DNA of 6,153 nucleotides from DATNBT01 sp964579765 (lineage in GTDB: Bacteria > Acidobacteriota > Vicinamibacteria > Vicinamibacterales > CAVVIG01), in the NCBI GenBank assembly GCA_964579765.1, contig CAZOIK010000489.1, forward strand, positions 1 through 6,153, in the 5' to 3' direction. The position numbers were made by a program, and so were the translations under genes. The notes under the pieces were generated by a model that had not been told where the DNA came from, searched no databases, and saw nothing but the letters and a program-made list of their open reading frames with translations. Below, piece by piece: positions 5,687 through 6,153 of this stretch (the stretch's first letter is position 1; each line of letters opens with the position of its first letter).

Positions 5687-6153
5687 CGACCTGCACCGTC
5701 TGCCAGCTGCATGCCGAATCGACCTTCCGCATCGAGGGCATGGACTGCCGCGAGGAGGTCGCGCTCATCGAACGGCGGTTCAAGAACCTGCCCGGCCTCG
5801 AGGACTTCTCGGCCGATCTGATCGGACAGCGGCTGCACGTGAAGTACGACGCGGCGAAGCTCTCCGCCTCGGCGATCGCGGGCGCGGTCGCGGACGCGGG
5901 CATGCGCGCCTGGCTCGAGCACGAGGAGCCGCTCGTGGCGGACGATGCGGCGGGGCGGCGGCGGACGGCGCTCGTGTGGACGTCCGGTGTCACGCTGCTG
6001 ATCGGTCTCGGGCTGCAGTTCGCGCATGCCGGCCTCTGGCTCGAGCGCGGCGTGTTGAGCGTCGCCATCGTCACCGGCGCGGCGCTGACCGTGCGTAAGG
6101 CGATTGCCGCGATCCGCATGCGCCTGCTCGACATCAACGCGCTGATGCTCGTC
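5683..6153 (+). CDS. P1B-type heavy-metal-translocating ATPase (ZntA/CadA-like), N-terminal part
   Basis: This frame runs open for 157 codons to the window edge, so only the N-terminus is seen. Residues 15-80 form a heavy-metal-associated domain with GMDCREEV (19-26), in which the usual second cysteine of CxxC is glutamate. A separate C4-x-x-C7 pair sits at the extreme N-terminus. Hydrophobic segments follow at about 96-113 and 124-136. The stretch TVRKAIAAIRMRLLDINALMLV (136-157) matches the conserved start of the P1B membrane core. The phosphorylation DKTGT, the CPC-type metal site and the nucleotide-binding domain would lie beyond the window. The gene overlaps the ArsR-family stop by ATGA. 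By analogy with ZntA/CadA it should export Zn, Cd, Pb or a similar divalent metal across the inner membrane. The metal cannot be fixed without the missing part. Confidence 0.9.
   Translation, partial: MTTCTVCQLHAESTFRIEGMDCREEVALIERRFKNLPGLEDFSADLIGQRLHVKYDAAKLSASAIAGAVADAGMRAWLEHEEPLVADDAAGRRRTALVWTSGVTLLIGLGLQFAHAGLWLERGVLSVAIVTGAALTVRKAIAAIRMRLLDINALMLV

Overview
This is a GC-rich, gene-dense bacterial window. It fits an Acidobacteriota-like soil or environmental bacterium, possibly Vicinamibacteria. That placement is an inference from three things: high GC, a Gld-type ABC operon outside any obvious Bacteroidota context, and a dispersed-type palindrome (GCAGACCTGAAGGTCTGC core) resembling repeats I recall from such genomes. 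No rRNA, tRNA, CRISPR array, transposase or integrase was seen.

Left two thirds (46-4705, minus strand): a tightly packed four-gene operon, transcribed right to left. It encodes a GldA-like ABC ATPase (GTG start at 4705), a GldF-like ABC-2 permease, a GldG-like membrane-anchored protein and a DUF4340 membrane-anchored protein. The junctions are an 8-base overlap, a 3-base gap and a 0-base gap, so the genes are probably translationally coupled. The proteins look like one envelope machine: ATPase and permease form the ABC core, and two tethered proteins present large domains outside the membrane. The substrate is unknown. The DUF4340 protein contains three tandem divergent copies of a unit of about 110 residues.

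Middle (4706-5270): an AT-rich divergent intergenic region with a perfect 6-3-6 inverted repeat, then a plus-strand single-domain AhpE/PrxQ-type peroxiredoxin.

Right end (5271-6153, plus strand): a 64-base cloverleaf-like palindrome, then a near-perfect 12-2-12 inverted repeat of the ArsR/SmtB operator type. The operator runs into the start codon of an ArsR/SmtB repressor with a complete alpha-5 metal site (D85, H87, H98, E101). The repressor stop overlaps (ATGA) the start of a P1B-type heavy-metal ATPase that runs off the window. These two genes form an autoregulated Zn/Cd/Pb/Co-type metal-efflux operon.

Nothing here is clearly a wholly new system. The most interesting items are the functionally undefined Gld/DUF4340 operon, the three-fold repeat in its last gene, and the compact arrangement of palindrome, operator and start codon at the metal-resistance operon.
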